The notes: a model not told the origin generated them from the sequence alone. Positions 1 through 10,370 are shown, counted from the stretch's first letter. The stretch is DNA of 36,122 bases from Pseudomonadota bacterium (GCA_023424095.1 JAFAEG010000128.1:1-36122), one strand, 5' to 3'. A program made the numbers and translations.

Positions 1-132
1 GGACAACCGGGCCGCCCGTCAGCCTGCTCCGCCCAGACCGAAACGCCGTGAAAAATGCTCCCCGTCGCCCCCCTTTCGACAGCGGCAGCTATCACCGATA
101 TGTCCGGGCGGAACAATGGAGCGGGCCCGCAG

Positions 133-672
133 ATGGCGGACGATTGGCGGAATGACGTGCTCGGCTTCTGGTTCGGCCTGGACGAACAGAGGCACTGGCG
201 CCGCGACGATGCCCTCGACGCCGAATGCGCCGACCGCTTCGGCGCCTTGTGGAAGCACGAACGTGGCCAGCCGCTCGACGCCTTCCTGACCGATCCGGAC
301 GGCGCGCTGGCGGCGATCATCCTGTTCGATCAATTCCCGCGCAACATGTTCCGCGACGATCCGCGGGCCTTCGCCACCGATCCACTCGCCCGCGACATCG
401 CCGCCGCAATGGTCGAGCGGGGCTGGGACCAGAGCATCGCGCAGGAACGGCGCCACTTCGTCTACATGCCGTTCGAACATAGCGAGCGGCTGGCGGATCA
501 GGACCTCTCGCTCCGCTTGTTCTCGGCGCTGGGCAATGATTTCTATTCCGACTTCGCAGCCAAGCATCGCGACGTGATCGTCCGCTTCGGCCGCTTCCCC
601 CACCGCAACCAGGTGCTCGGCCGCGCCTCGACCCCAGAGGAAGAGGAATTCGGGCTGGAGCCGGCCTGGTAA
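133..672 (+). CDS. DUF924 family protein
   Basis: The 179-residue product matches the DUF924 family in length and in landmarks: an early VLGFWFG segment, a central FDQFPRNMFR block, and the later FVYMPFEHSE and LFSALGND segments. It has no signal peptide and is probably a soluble, helical cytoplasmic protein (TPR-like fold is known for the family); its reaction is unknown. Upstream in-frame ATGs lie at 55 and 100. I chose 133 because homology begins there (MADDWRNDVLGFWFG) and a GGAG lies about 12 nt upstream. The stop overlaps the start of the next gene (TAATG), suggesting translational coupling. Confidence 0.88.
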   Translation: MADDWRNDVLGFWFGLDEQRHWRRDDALDAECADRFGALWKHERGQPLDAFLTDPDGALAAIILFDQFPRNMFRDDPRAFATDPLARDIAAAMVERGWDQSIAQERRHFVYMPFEHSERLADQDLSLRLFSALGNDFYSDFAAKHRDVIVRFGRFPHRNQVLGRASTPEEEEFGLEPAW

Positions 673-878
673 TGGCGCTGGTCGTCGCCGCCCGCTTCTA
701 CAACAGCTTCGACGCCGGCGCGGCGCATGGCCGGCTGGCCGCGGCGGATCTTCATTCGGTCTTGTTCGACACGGAGATGGCCTGGGAAGGCTTTGGCGGG
801 GTTATCCCGATCCGCCTGATGGTCCTCGACGAGGATCTTGAGGCGGCCCTTGCCATACTCGCTGCCGACGGCGATTGA
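672..878 (+). CDS. DUF2007 family (putative signal-transducing protein)
   Basis: This 68-residue protein has the DUF2007 pattern: an N-terminal strand (VVAARFYNSFDAGAAHGRLAAADL), a central VLFDTEMAWEGFGG segment, and a C-terminal IRLMVLDEDLEAALAIL. The family has a compact ferredoxin-like fold and is described only as a putative prokaryotic signal-transducing protein; no ligand is visible here. The ATG shares its A with the TAA of the upstream DUF924 gene, so the two are probably co-translated. The stop codon overlaps a candidate -35 element for the ABC genes that follow. Confidence 0.85.
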   Translation: MALVVAARFYNSFDAGAAHGRLAAADLHSVLFDTEMAWEGFGGVIPIRLMVLDEDLEAALAILAADGD

Positions 879-904
879 CGGCAACGGACGAAGTGATTTA
901 TTCT
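875..904 (+). promoter_or_regulatory. candidate sigma-70 promoter for the ABC exporter pair
   Basis: TTGACG (875-880) and TATTCT (899-904) are separated by 18 nt and lie about 40 nt upstream of the ABC ATPase start at 946. The -35 overlaps the DUF2007 stop codon. The likely transcript start near 911 would leave a short leader carrying the GAAGGGG ribosome-binding site. This is pattern-based only. Confidence 0.4.
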
Positions 905-945
905 GCTAATACAGTTCAGTTGTCGCGAAGGGGAACGACCTGATC

Positions 946-1863
946 ATGGAGCCGGTGCTCGAACTCGCCGATCTGTCGAAAAGCTACGGCCGCGGCGAGC
1001 GCGCTGTGCACGCCGTGCGCCACGTCTCGCTGACCGTCGGCCCGGCGGAAGTGTACGGCTTCCTGGGCCCCAACGGCGCCGGCAAGAGCACCACGATCCG
1101 CATGCTGCTGGGCCTGATCCGGCCGAGCGGCGGCGAGCTGCGCCTGTTCGGGCAGACGCTGGCCGACAACCCCTCGCCGCTGCGCCGGGTCGGCTCGTTG
1201 GTCGACGGCGGCAATTTCTATCCCTTCCTGTCCGGCCGCCGGAACCTGGAAGTGCTTGCCCGAACCATGGGCCGGGGCCGCGAACGGATCGACGATCTGC
1301 TCGCCCAGGTCGGCCTGGCCAAGGATGGCGGGCGCAAGGTGAAGGGCTATTCCACGGGCATGCGCCAGCGGCTCGGTGTCGCCGCGGCCCTGCTGGGCGA
1401 TCCCGACCTGATCATCCTCGATGAACCGGCGAACGGCCTGGACGCCGCCGGCATCCAGGAGATGCGCGTGCTGATCCGCGGCCTGGCCGAGGAGCATGGC
1501 AAGACGGTCTTCCTGTCCAGCCATCTGCTGCACGAGGTCCAGCAATTGTGCGACCGGGTGGCGATCATCAGCCAGGGCGCGATGATCCATGAATCGCGGA
1601 TCGCCGATCTGCTTCGCCACGACAGCGGCTACCGGGTCGAAGCGACTCCGGTCGGCATCGCCGAAGCGGCGCTGGCGGCGCGCTGGCCGGTGCAAACGGA
1701 CGGCGAGGCGCTGTTGGTCGACGCGCCGCGCGAGGACGTGCCCGATCTGGTCCGCCGGCTGGTCGGCGCGGGCGCCGACGTGCATTCGGTCGCGCCGACG
1801 CAGCGCAATCTGGAGGAGGTCTTCCTGTCGATGACGCAGAGCGAGGGGACGCCCAATGCTTGA
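946..1863 (+). CDS. ABC-2 type exporter, ATP-binding protein
   Basis: The 305-residue protein is a stand-alone nucleotide-binding subunit. Visible motifs in order are Walker A GPNGAGKST (about residues 42-50), the signature YSTGMRQRLGVA (about 139-150; a degenerate TGMRQ in place of SGGQ, usual in this branch), Walker B LIILDEPANGLD and the switch histidine in FLSSHL. The C-terminal ~90 residues form the accessory domain seen in BcrA/CcmA-like and antibiotic or lantibiotic-immunity ATPases. GAAGGGG lies upstream of ATG 946. It overlaps the permease gene by 8 nt, so the two form one exporter. Substrate is unknown. Confidence 0.93.
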   Translation: MEPVLELADLSKSYGRGERAVHAVRHVSLTVGPAEVYGFLGPNGAGKSTTIRMLLGLIRPSGGELRLFGQTLADNPSPLRRVGSLVDGGNFYPFLSGRRNLEVLARTMGRGRERIDDLLAQVGLAKDGGRKVKGYSTGMRQRLGVAAALLGDPDLIILDEPANGLDAAGIQEMRVLIRGLAEEHGKTVFLSSHLLHEVQQLCDRVAIISQGAMIHESRIADLLRHDSGYRVEATPVGIAEAALAARWPVQTDGEALLVDAPREDVPDLVRRLVGAGADVHSVAPTQRNLEEVFLSMTQSEGTPNA

Positions 1864-2710
1864 CGCTTTCTCCGCCGAAACGCTGAAGCTGCGCCGTCAC
1901 CGAGCGACCTGGTTCCTGGTCTGGATTTTCCCGATCGGCGTGCTGATCCTCTATTCGGTCGCGATCATGGTCCAGCTGAGCCGGGGCCTACCGCCCCCGC
2001 CGGTCGCGCCCGAACTCGAAACCTGGCTGAACAACGCCGCCAATTTCTGGGGCCTGCCGCGCAGCGGTTTCGGCCGGATCATCGTCACCGCTTATGTCGC
2101 GATCGTTTTCGCCGGCGAATATGCCTGGAACACCTGGAAGCTGATCGTCCCGCACCGGGCGCGGCCCAGCCTGATCGCGGCCAAGTTCGCGGTGAGCCTG
2201 CTGCTGCTCTACGCCGCGTTCATCGCCGCCGCCTTGCTGGTGAACCTGCTCGGCTGGCTGAACGATCTGGCGCGCGGGAGTCCGCTGCCCGAAGGCATCA
2301 CCGCCGGGGCGATCGCCATGGCGCATGTGAAGGGCTTTGCCGCCAGCCTGCCGGGCGTGCTGCTGAGCGCGGCGATCGCGGCGCTGGCGGCGATCCTGAC
2401 CCGTTCGACCGCTGCTGCGATCGTGATCGGCATCATCGTCATCACCCTGGAGCAATTGTTCACCGCCTTCGCGCCGCTGCTGTCGGTCTATCTGCCGGGC
2501 ATGATCGACGGGCTCTATGTCGCCTTGCCGGGCTATCATCTCGGCAATCTGACCAGCTGGATCCTGGACGGCAGCGGCATGGTCGTGCCCTTCCCGAACG
2601 ACGCGACGATCGCCTGGGGCTGGCAGGGTTCGGCGGCGGTGATCGGCGCCTGGATCGTGGGCCTGATGGCGCTGAGCTTCTGGCGCTTCGGGCGGCAGGA
2701 TATCAATTAA
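1856..2710 (+). CDS. ABC-2 type exporter, permease protein
   Basis: The 284-residue hydrophobic protein begins MLDAFSAETLKLRRHRATWFLV, the typical N-terminus of ABC-2 permeases. About six membrane segments follow, including stretches near residues 20-40, 75-95, 112-135, 170-195, 195-220 and 255-275. It pairs with the upstream ATPase (8-nt overlap) to form an inner-membrane exporter of unknown cargo. Its TAA stop overlaps the stop of the convergent minus-strand gene in the sequence TTAA at 2707-2710. Confidence 0.9.
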   Translation: MLDAFSAETLKLRRHRATWFLVWIFPIGVLILYSVAIMVQLSRGLPPPPVAPELETWLNNAANFWGLPRSGFGRIIVTAYVAIVFAGEYAWNTWKLIVPHRARPSLIAAKFAVSLLLLYAAFIAAALLVNLLGWLNDLARGSPLPEGITAGAIAMAHVKGFAASLPGVLLSAAIAALAAILTRSTAAAIVIGIIVITLEQLFTAFAPLLSVYLPGMIDGLYVALPGYHLGNLTSWILDGSGMVVPFPNDATIAWGWQGSAAVIGAWIVGLMALSFWRFGRQDIN

Positions 2711-3103
2711 CGCAGGAAGCGCCGGATCGGCGTGAGGTCGTAGCCGGCGTCCGCCGCGGCTTGCACGAGAACGTCCGCGTCATGCCCCTGGGACGAGCGG
2801 GCCAGCGCCCACAGAAAGGTCGAGCGGGTGCCGGAGGCGCAGAAAGCGAGCAAGGCGCCGCCGCGCTCGTCCACCTCGGCCAACAAAGAGGCGGTGGCGT
2901 CGACCGCCTCGGCGGTCAGTTGGCTGACCTGGATGGCCCGATAGCCGAGCCCGGCCCCGGCCGCCGCGACGGCGACCGCCTCGCCCTCCGGCTGGCCATG
3001 CATTTCGCCGTCGGGCCGGTTGTTGACGATCATCGTGACGCCCGCAGCGGCGATGGCCGGCAGGTCCTCCGGCGCGATCTGGCCGGAGACGAAGATGTTG
3101 GGC

Positions 3104-3117
<14 letters not shown>
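2707..3117 (-). CDS. TIGR01244/DUF442 family phosphatase- or sulfurtransferase-like protein
   Basis: The 136-residue protein matches the beta-lactamase hydrolase-like (DUF442/TIGR01244) family: an opening NIFVSGQI, TMIVNNRPDGE near the N-terminal third, and a phosphatase-type P-loop FCASGTRS near residues 91-98, with Cys and Arg of CxxGxRS intact. The fold is dual-specificity-phosphatase-like; members also occur fused to persulfide dioxygenases, so phosphate or sulfane-sulfur chemistry are both possible. The start is GTG at 3117, inside the 3' end of recQ (14-nt overlap), so it is probably translated from the recQ transcript. Confidence 0.85.
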
Positions 3118-4888
<1,771 letters not shown>

Positions 4889-5242
4889 ATCAGTTACCAG
4901 CGAGAGGCCAAATGAAGACCGCCGCCTATGGGAAAGTTCACGAAGTTCACGGTCAGGCGCGTTTTTCTCGGGGACGGCCCGACCCGGGGACGAAAGTTGC
5001 AAAGAGGGCGTGCGACGACTCATCGGGCCGGAACATATCATGAACTTTGTCAGTAGGAAACAAGTGCGGACCGGCGCTCACCTGGCTGGCGGACACACGC
5101 AGCGAGGCTCCTCATTCCGGACGGTCCGACCGCGCTCGGCTGGTCCGCAGTATTCGCCCGGTCCGTCGCAGCGGGCGGAACGGGCGGAACGGGCGGGAAC
5201 GGCACACGTTTGCGCGCGGTCCAACTCCCAAGGAGATTGATC
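4889..5242. other. intergenic region between divergent recQ and lipoprotein genes
   Basis: This 354-nt stretch separates two divergent genes and must hold promoters for both, but I could not assign convincing -35/-10 pairs. The recQ frame stays open leftward to 5041 without homology. The right end carries a 9-bp tandem repeat (5173-5200) and the AAGGAG ribosome-binding site of the lipoprotein gene (about 5230-5235). No small ORF with a good start was seen. Confidence 0.5.
5173..5200. repeat. short tandem repeat, unit GGGCGGAAC
   Basis: Two exact 9-bp copies of GGGCGGAAC (5173-5181, 5182-5190) are followed by a third with one extra G (5191-5200). They lie about 43 nt upstream of the GTG start of the lipoprotein gene, where a promoter or leader would be expected. 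Length change by slippage or repeated protein binding is possible; neither is shown. Confidence 0.7.
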
Positions 5243-5716
5243 GTGTACAAGCTTGGTTTCACCCTGCTCGCCGGCTCCGCGCTGGCGCTCACCGCCTGCG
5301 GCGGCAACAAGACCGTCACGGCCAACGCCTCGAACGCGTCGGCCAACATGAGCATGGCGGAGGCAATGCCCGAGCCAACCAATACCGCCAGCGCTGGCGC
5401 CGCCACTGCGGCTGCCTGGCCGGCGACCAGCCGCATCGTCGTGGAAGACGGCGTGACCTATCGGGTCGACGCCAGCGGTCCGCGCGTGCGCCTGGGCCCC
5501 AATGACAGCCGCATCGTCACCGAGGGCAATGTCCGTTACCGCGTCGATCCCGACGGCACGCGGGTGCGGATCAGCCCGGATGGCCTGCGCATCGGCGACA
5601 GCGTGATCCGCGGCAACGCCCCCAATGGCCGAAGCGACGTCGAGACGCCCGGCGAGGCGATGACCGACGCCGGCGAGGATGCCGTCGAAGCGGTCGGAGA
5701 CGCCATTCCCGACTGA
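5243..5716 (+). CDS. repeat-containing lipoprotein, function unknown
   Basis: The predicted 157-residue lipoprotein starts at GTG 5243, seven nt after a good AAGGAG. This start gives a signal peptide ending in the lipobox LTAC followed by GGNK; the in-frame ATG at 5210 would add a charged extension. After a low-complexity Ala/Asn/Met linker there are two tandem ~25-residue units (RIVVEDGVTYRVDASGPRVRLGPND and a second beginning RIVTEGNVRYRVDPDG), suggesting a small beta-structure. The C-terminus is acidic. A strong terminator follows directly, so it is probably monocistronic and envelope-located. Confidence 0.75.
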   Translation: MYKLGFTLLAGSALALTACGGNKTVTANASNASANMSMAEAMPEPTNTASAGAATAAAWPATSRIVVEDGVTYRVDASGPRVRLGPNDSRIVTEGNVRYRVDPDGTRVRISPDGLRIGDSVIRGNAPNGRSDVETPGEAMTDAGEDAVEAVGDAIPD

Positions 5717-5736
5717 GGCAGCAATATCGCTACAGA

Positions 5737-5766
5737 GGGCCCTCGGAGCGATCCGGGGGCCCTTTT
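5737..5766 (+). terminator. rho-independent terminator
   Basis: GGGCCCTCGG (5737-5746) pairs with CCGGGGGCCC (5753-5762) across a six-base loop, giving a 10-bp stem with one G-U wobble. TTTT follows directly. It lies 20 nt after the lipoprotein stop. The T-run is only on the plus strand, so it serves the plus-strand gene rather than the convergent GGDEF-EAL gene. Confidence 0.88.
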
Positions 5767-5776
5767 CCTGTCTGGC

Positions 5777-7807
5777 TCAGGCCGCCCGGCGCGTTTCGGC
5801 CGGCGGCAACGTGATGCGGTTCGGCTCCGGCCGGCCGAGCAGGAAGCCCTGCACCTGGTCGCAGCCTTCGCGGATCAGCACCTGCATCTGCTCCTCGGTC
5901 TCGATCCCTTCGGCCAGCACCGGAATGGACAGGCTCTTGCCGAGCGCCAGCACGGCGCGGACGATCGCGGTCGCCTGCGGGCTGTCTTCCAGTTCCTGCA
6001 CGAAATAGCGGTCGAGCTTGATCTTGTCGAAAGCGAAGGCGCGCAAGGTTTCGAGACTGGAATAGCCGGTGCCGAAATCGTCGAGTGCGACGGCGACGCC
6101 CAGCGCCTTGATCTGGCGCAGGACATGCAGCGCCCGATCGCGATTGGCGATGATCGCGGTTTCGGTCAGCTCGATCTCCAGCCGCGACGGCGGCAGGCCG
6201 GATTCCAGGAGCACCTCGTGAAACAGCTGCGGCAGATCGGCATGGGCGAGCTGTAGCGCCGAGACGTTGACCGCGACCCGGGACTTGTGCGGCCAGGCAG
6301 CGGCGTCGCGGCAGGCGCGGCGCAGCACGAATTCGCCCAGCGCCAGGATCAGGCCATTCTGCTCGGCGACCGGGATGAACTGGTCGGGCGGAATCGGGCC
6401 GCGCTTGTGATGGCGCCAGCGGACCAGAGCCTCATAACCGGTGACCGCGCGGGTGCGGACATCGGCCTGCAGCTGGTAATGGACCTCCAGCTCGCCATTT
6501 TCGATCGCGCTCTTCAGGTCGCCGGCCAGTTCGCGGCGGGCGCGGACGGCCTCGTCCAGCTCCGCGGCATAATAGCAAGGCGCCAGAGAGCCTTCGCGCT
6601 TGGCCCGGTACATGGCGAGATCGGCATTGTTAATGAGGGTGCCGGACCGCGCGGCGTCGTGCGGATAAGAGGCCACGCCGATGCTTGCGCCGACGCTGGT
6701 GCCGACCGCGCCCAGCTCGTGCGGGGCGAGCAGGCCGGCCTGGATGCGATCGACGAATTCGATCAGCGCCTCGCGATCGCCGAAACTGGTCAGAGCGGCG
6801 AATTCGTCGCCGCCCAGCCGCGCAACGAACTCGCCCGGAAGGATCGCGGCGCGCAGCCGCTCGGCGACCTGGACCAGCAATTCGTCGCCCGCCTGGTGGC
6901 CGTGCAGATCGTTCACTTCCTTGAAGCGGACGAGATCGATCATGCACAGACCGACCGCGCTGCCATCGACCTTCGACTTGGCGACGCGCTGCTCGAGCAT
7001 CTCCTTGAAGGCGGTGCGGTTGGGCAATTGGGTCAGCAGATCGTTCATCGCCATGAACTGCAATTTGCGCATCGCATCGCCGCGCGTCTCGCGGTCGATC
7101 AAGGCGGCGAAGACGCCGGCGATGATCACCACCAGCCCGATCAGACCGGTGGCGAGGCCCAAAGCGCGGGTGCCGACCGCGTCCAGCGCCGCATGGCCGA
7201 GATCGAGCGGGGTGATGGTGAGCGCGGTCATCGCGGTGAAATGCAGGCTGGCGATGGCGGCGACGATGAGCCCGGTGCCGAGCGTCAGCCGCAATTTCGC
7301 TTCCCGCCGGCCGAGCGCGATCATCGCCGCGGCGCCGAGCACGCAGGCGCAGACGATCGCGGCGATGACGAAGCCTTCATGCCATTCGACCACGCCCTGC
7401 ACCCGATAGGCCCTCATCCCGGTGAAGTGCATGCCGGCGATCGCCAGCCCGAACAAGGCGCCGCCCACGCCCTGCAGCCAGGCGGTGCGGGAGATGATGG
7501 CGACGGCAATGCCGATGCTGGTGCCGACGACGGCGATGATCAAAGAAGCGATGGTGAGCACCGGATCGAGCACCACCGGGGCCTTCGCCTCATAAGCGAG
7601 CATGGCGACGAAGTGGGTGCACCAGATGGTCGCGCCGCTGGCGACCGCGGTCAGGAACAGCCAGGCGATCCGCTGCAGGCCGGTGGAGGTCCGCGCCCGC
7701 TGCGACATCTGGACGATCGAGAAGGCACCGATGATGCAGATGCCGACCGCCAGAGCGAGCAGCCAGGGATCGTGATCGACGGCGATGCAGAGGACGACGT
7801 CGAGCAT
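5777..7807 (-). CDS. MHYT-GGDEF-EAL protein (c-di-GMP turnover)
   Basis: This membrane-bound c-di-GMP enzyme has about 676 residues. The N-terminal ~240 residues form an MHYT sensor with repeated THFVAM, MHFTGM and LHFTAM motifs, a proposed copper or gas sensor. A GGDEF domain follows with intact RLGGDEF (about 332-336) but no RxxD inhibitory site at the usual spot. The EAL domain has EAL (about 459-461), NVSALQ, ELTET, DDFGTGYSS, KLDR and AEGIETEEQ, so the phosphodiesterase residues look complete. Both activities are possible. I start at ATG 7807; GTG 7816 or 7858 are alternatives because no strong ribosome site decides it. Confidence 0.93.
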   Translation of the reverse strand: MLDVVLCIAVDHDPWLLALAVGICIIGAFSIVQMSQRARTSTGLQRIAWLFLTAVASGATIWCTHFVAMLAYEAKAPVVLDPVLTIASLIIAVVGTSIGIAVAIISRTAWLQGVGGALFGLAIAGMHFTGMRAYRVQGVVEWHEGFVIAAIVCACVLGAAAMIALGRREAKLRLTLGTGLIVAAIASLHFTAMTALTITPLDLGHAALDAVGTRALGLATGLIGLVVIIAGVFAALIDRETRGDAMRKLQFMAMNDLLTQLPNRTAFKEMLEQRVAKSKVDGSAVGLCMIDLVRFKEVNDLHGHQAGDELLVQVAERLRAAILPGEFVARLGGDEFAALTSFGDREALIEFVDRIQAGLLAPHELGAVGTSVGASIGVASYPHDAARSGTLINNADLAMYRAKREGSLAPCYYAAELDEAVRARRELAGDLKSAIENGELEVHYQLQADVRTRAVTGYEALVRWRHHKRGPIPPDQFIPVAEQNGLILALGEFVLRRACRDAAAWPHKSRVAVNVSALQLAHADLPQLFHEVLLESGLPPSRLEIELTETAIIANRDRALHVLRQIKALGVAVALDDFGTGYSSLETLRAFAFDKIKLDRYFVQELEDSPQATAIVRAVLALGKSLSIPVLAEGIETEEQMQVLIREGCDQVQGFLLGRPEPNRITLPPAETRRAA

Positions 7808-7897
7808 AAGAAGCACCCGTACTGAAAGCGAACAAGGCCGCCGCCTCTGCCGCTCCACCCGTTGCGGAAGCGTAAATGTGGCGGATTCCTGCGGCTT

Positions 7898-9721
7898 TTA
7901 CGGGGCTTCGTCGTCCCGCTCGCTTTGCTGGCGAGCCCACATTTCGGCGTAGAGGCCGCCCTTGCGCAGCAATTCGGCGTGGGTGCCCTGCTCGGCGACC
8001 TGGCCGGCCTCGAGCACGATGATGCGATCGGCATCCACCACGGTGGAAAGGCGGTGGGCGATGACGATGCTGGTGCGGCCGCGCTCGATCTGGCGGATCG
8101 TGTCCTGGATCGCGGCCTCGGTGCGGCTGTCGAGCGCACTGGTCGCCTCGTCGAGGATCAGGATTGGCGGATCCTTCAGCAACGTGCGGGCGATGGCGAC
8201 GCGCTGCTTCTCGCCGCCCGACAATTTCAGCCCGCGCTCGCCGACGCGGGTGTCATAGCCTTCGGGGAGCGAGAGGATGAAGTCGTGGATCGCCGCGCCC
8301 TTGGCGGCCGCCTCGACCTCTTCCTGCGTGGCGCCATCCTTGCCGTAGGCGATGTTGTAGCCGATCGTGTCGTTGAACAGCACGCTGTCCTGCGGAACGA
8401 TGCCGATCGCGCGGCGGAGGCTTTCCTGCCCCACCCCCTTGATGTCCTGACCGTCGATGGTGAGGCGGCCAGCCTGCGGATCGTAGAAGCGGAAGAGGAG
8501 ACGCGAGAGCGTGGACTTGCCCGCGCCCGACGGGCCGACGACGGCCACGGTCCAGCCGGCCGGCACGTCGATGTCGATGCCGTGCAGGATCTCGCGCGAG
8601 GCTTCATAGCCGAAATGCACGCCTTCGAAGCGGACATGGCCGGTGGTGACGCGAAGCTCCGGGGCATCGGCCACGTCGGTGATTTCCGCCGGAGTATCGA
8701 CCAGATCGAACATCGCCTTCATGTCGATCATGCCCTGGCGGATGGTGCGATAGACCATTCCGAGCATGTCGAGCGGGCGGAACAATTGGGTCAGCAAGGT
8801 GGAGACGAGCACCACGTCGCCGGCGGTGAAGCGCCCCGTCGACCAGCCCCAGACGATCATCGCCATGCCGGCGCCGAGCATCAGATTGGTGATCACCGCC
8901 TGGCCGACATTCAGCCAGGCGAGGCTGTTCTCGGACTTGATCGCGGCCTTGGCATAGGCATCGACCGCAGCGTCATAACGCGCGCTCTCGCGGCGCTCGG
9001 CGGTGAAATATTTGACCGTCTCGAAGTTCAGCAGCGAATCCACCGCATGGGCGACCGCGCCGGTATCGGCATCGTTCATCTGCTGGCGCAGCTTCGCCCG
9101 CCAATCGGTGATGATGCGGGTGAAAGTGATGTAGATCGCCACCATGACGAGCGTGCTGAGCACCAGCCACAGACCGAAGCGGGTGCCGAAGATGGTCAGC
9201 ACCAGGCCGAGCTCGAGCAAGGTCGGGGCGATGTTGAACAGCAGGAAATAGAGCATCGTGTCGATGCTCTTGGTGCCGCGCTCCACGACCCGCGTGACCG
9301 CCCCGGTGCGCCGCTCCAGGTGAAAGCGCAGCGACAGGTTGTGGAGGTGGGCGAAGACGTTCGAGGTCAGCCGCCGGGCCGCCTCCTGCCCGACTTTCTC
9401 GAACACCGCGTTGCGCAGATTGTCGAACAGGACGCTGCCGAAGCGGGCGGCGGCATAGCCCACCACCAGAGCGATCACGAGATAGACCGCCTCGCGGCTC
9501 CCCTCGGACATATTGTCGACCGCGCCCTGCAGCGCGAAGGGCGCGCCATAGACCTGGACGAGCTTGGACAGGATCACGAAGCCGAAGGCGAAGAGGATCC
9601 GCGCCTTCAGCGCCGGCGCGCCCAAGGGCCACAAATATGGGACGAACCTGCGCAAGGTCGCCAGATCGGCGCGCTTGTCGGCGGCTTTGCCGGATTGATC
9701 GTTTTGCGGGAGCGTCGCCAT
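7898..9721 (-). CDS. Atm1/HMT1-type ABC half-transporter
   Basis: The 607-residue protein fuses an N-terminal six-helix exporter domain (about residues 30-340) to a C-terminal ATPase with GPSGAGKS, an SGGEKQR signature, ILDEATSALD and the AHRLST switch. The pattern LRFHLERRTGAVTRVVERGTK and SLLNFETVKYFTAE is typical of the ABCB7/Atm1 branch. Characterised members export glutathione-bound sulfur or metal species from the cytosol or matrix and act as homodimers. The ATG at 9721 (MATLPQNDQS) fits family length; the longer open frame upstream lacks homology. It is divergent from the small gene at 9845. Confidence 0.93.
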   Translation of the reverse strand: MATLPQNDQSGKAADKRADLATLRRFVPYLWPLGAPALKARILFAFGFVILSKLVQVYGAPFALQGAVDNMSEGSREAVYLVIALVVGYAAARFGSVLFDNLRNAVFEKVGQEAARRLTSNVFAHLHNLSLRFHLERRTGAVTRVVERGTKSIDTMLYFLLFNIAPTLLELGLVLTIFGTRFGLWLVLSTLVMVAIYITFTRIITDWRAKLRQQMNDADTGAVAHAVDSLLNFETVKYFTAERRESARYDAAVDAYAKAAIKSENSLAWLNVGQAVITNLMLGAGMAMIVWGWSTGRFTAGDVVLVSTLLTQLFRPLDMLGMVYRTIRQGMIDMKAMFDLVDTPAEITDVADAPELRVTTGHVRFEGVHFGYEASREILHGIDIDVPAGWTVAVVGPSGAGKSTLSRLLFRFYDPQAGRLTIDGQDIKGVGQESLRRAIGIVPQDSVLFNDTIGYNIAYGKDGATQEEVEAAAKGAAIHDFILSLPEGYDTRVGERGLKLSGGEKQRVAIARTLLKDPPILILDEATSALDSRTEAAIQDTIRQIERGRTSIVIAHRLSTVVDADRIIVLEAGQVAEQGTHAELLRKGGLYAEMWARQQSERDDEAP

Positions 9722-9844
9722 GGCTCGCCGACATAGGGTTCGAGCGAGCCGATCCCAAGCGAAAGGCTCGTTGCAGAGGCGGATCGGTTGGAACTCCGCC
9801 AAGCAGCGACGGGTTTGAACGACAGGTTCTTGAAGGAAAGTAAG

Positions 9845-10126
9845 ATGATGGGTCCCGCCGGATATCTGCTCGCAATCCTTGGCTGCGGCGAAGGCGAAGC
9901 GAACTGCCAGCAGGTCGCAGTCCAGCCGATGGTCTATGAAAGCCGCGCCGCCTGCCTGGCCGCGACCGAGGCCGCTCTGGCCGATGCCGAAGCGCCCTAT
10001 CCGGTCATCGTCGCCGACTGCCGAGTCGCCGGCACGCGCCAGGCGTCGGTGCGCGCCGACGAGGTCCGCCTGCCCGAGCCGCGCGGCGTGCTGATGCCGA
10101 TGCTGGCTGTCTGGAATCGCCGCTAA
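9845..10126 (+). CDS. small Cys-containing protein, unknown
   Basis: I do not recognise this 93-residue product. It starts MMGPAGYLLAILGCGEGEANCQQV, has four Cys (in LGCGEG, ANCQQ, AACLA and ADCRV) and ends in VWNRR. The short hydrophobic start could be a weak membrane or export signal. AAGGAAAG precedes the paired ATGs at 9845 and 9848. An in-frame start at 9788 would add residues without coding character. It is divergently placed from the Atm1-type gene (123-nt gap), so a shared regulatory region is possible. Confidence 0.65.
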   Translation: MMGPAGYLLAILGCGEGEANCQQVAVQPMVYESRAACLAATEAALADAEAPYPVIVADCRVAGTRQASVRADEVRLPEPRGVLMPMLAVWNRR

Positions 10127-10147
10127 AGCAGCCGATTCAGCCACGCC

Positions 10148-10168
10148 AGCGCATGGAGGCCATGCGCT
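10148..10168. terminator. perfect hairpin after the small gene (terminator-like)
   Basis: AGCGCATGG (10148-10156) and CCATGCGCT (10160-10168) form a perfect 9-bp stem with a 3-nt loop, 21 nt after the stop at 10126. There is no T-run, so intrinsic termination is doubtful. It could be an mRNA 3'-end stabiliser or a dyad binding site. Confidence 0.45.
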
Positions 10169-10370
10169 CCGACCAATGGCCAAGCCCCAACCCGCCGGAC
10201 GAGACCTGTTCGAGGCGGTAAAGATACTTATATGTCCGACGAGTTGCTGCATCCTATTGGCAGCATGAGCGTTACCGGCTGACCCAGGATATGGTTTGAG
10301 CGTTATTGCCTAGTCAGTGCTAGGCTCAGCCCCTGGAACCAAGTCGAGCGCAAGATTGCAGGACATCGAT

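Noticed and set aside
6287..7825. Long plus-strand open frame opposite the GGDEF-EAL gene
   Set aside because: It is rich in Arg, Gln, Asp and His, has no domain pattern, and lies wholly antisense to a gene with complete motifs; GC-rich coding DNA creates such mirrors.
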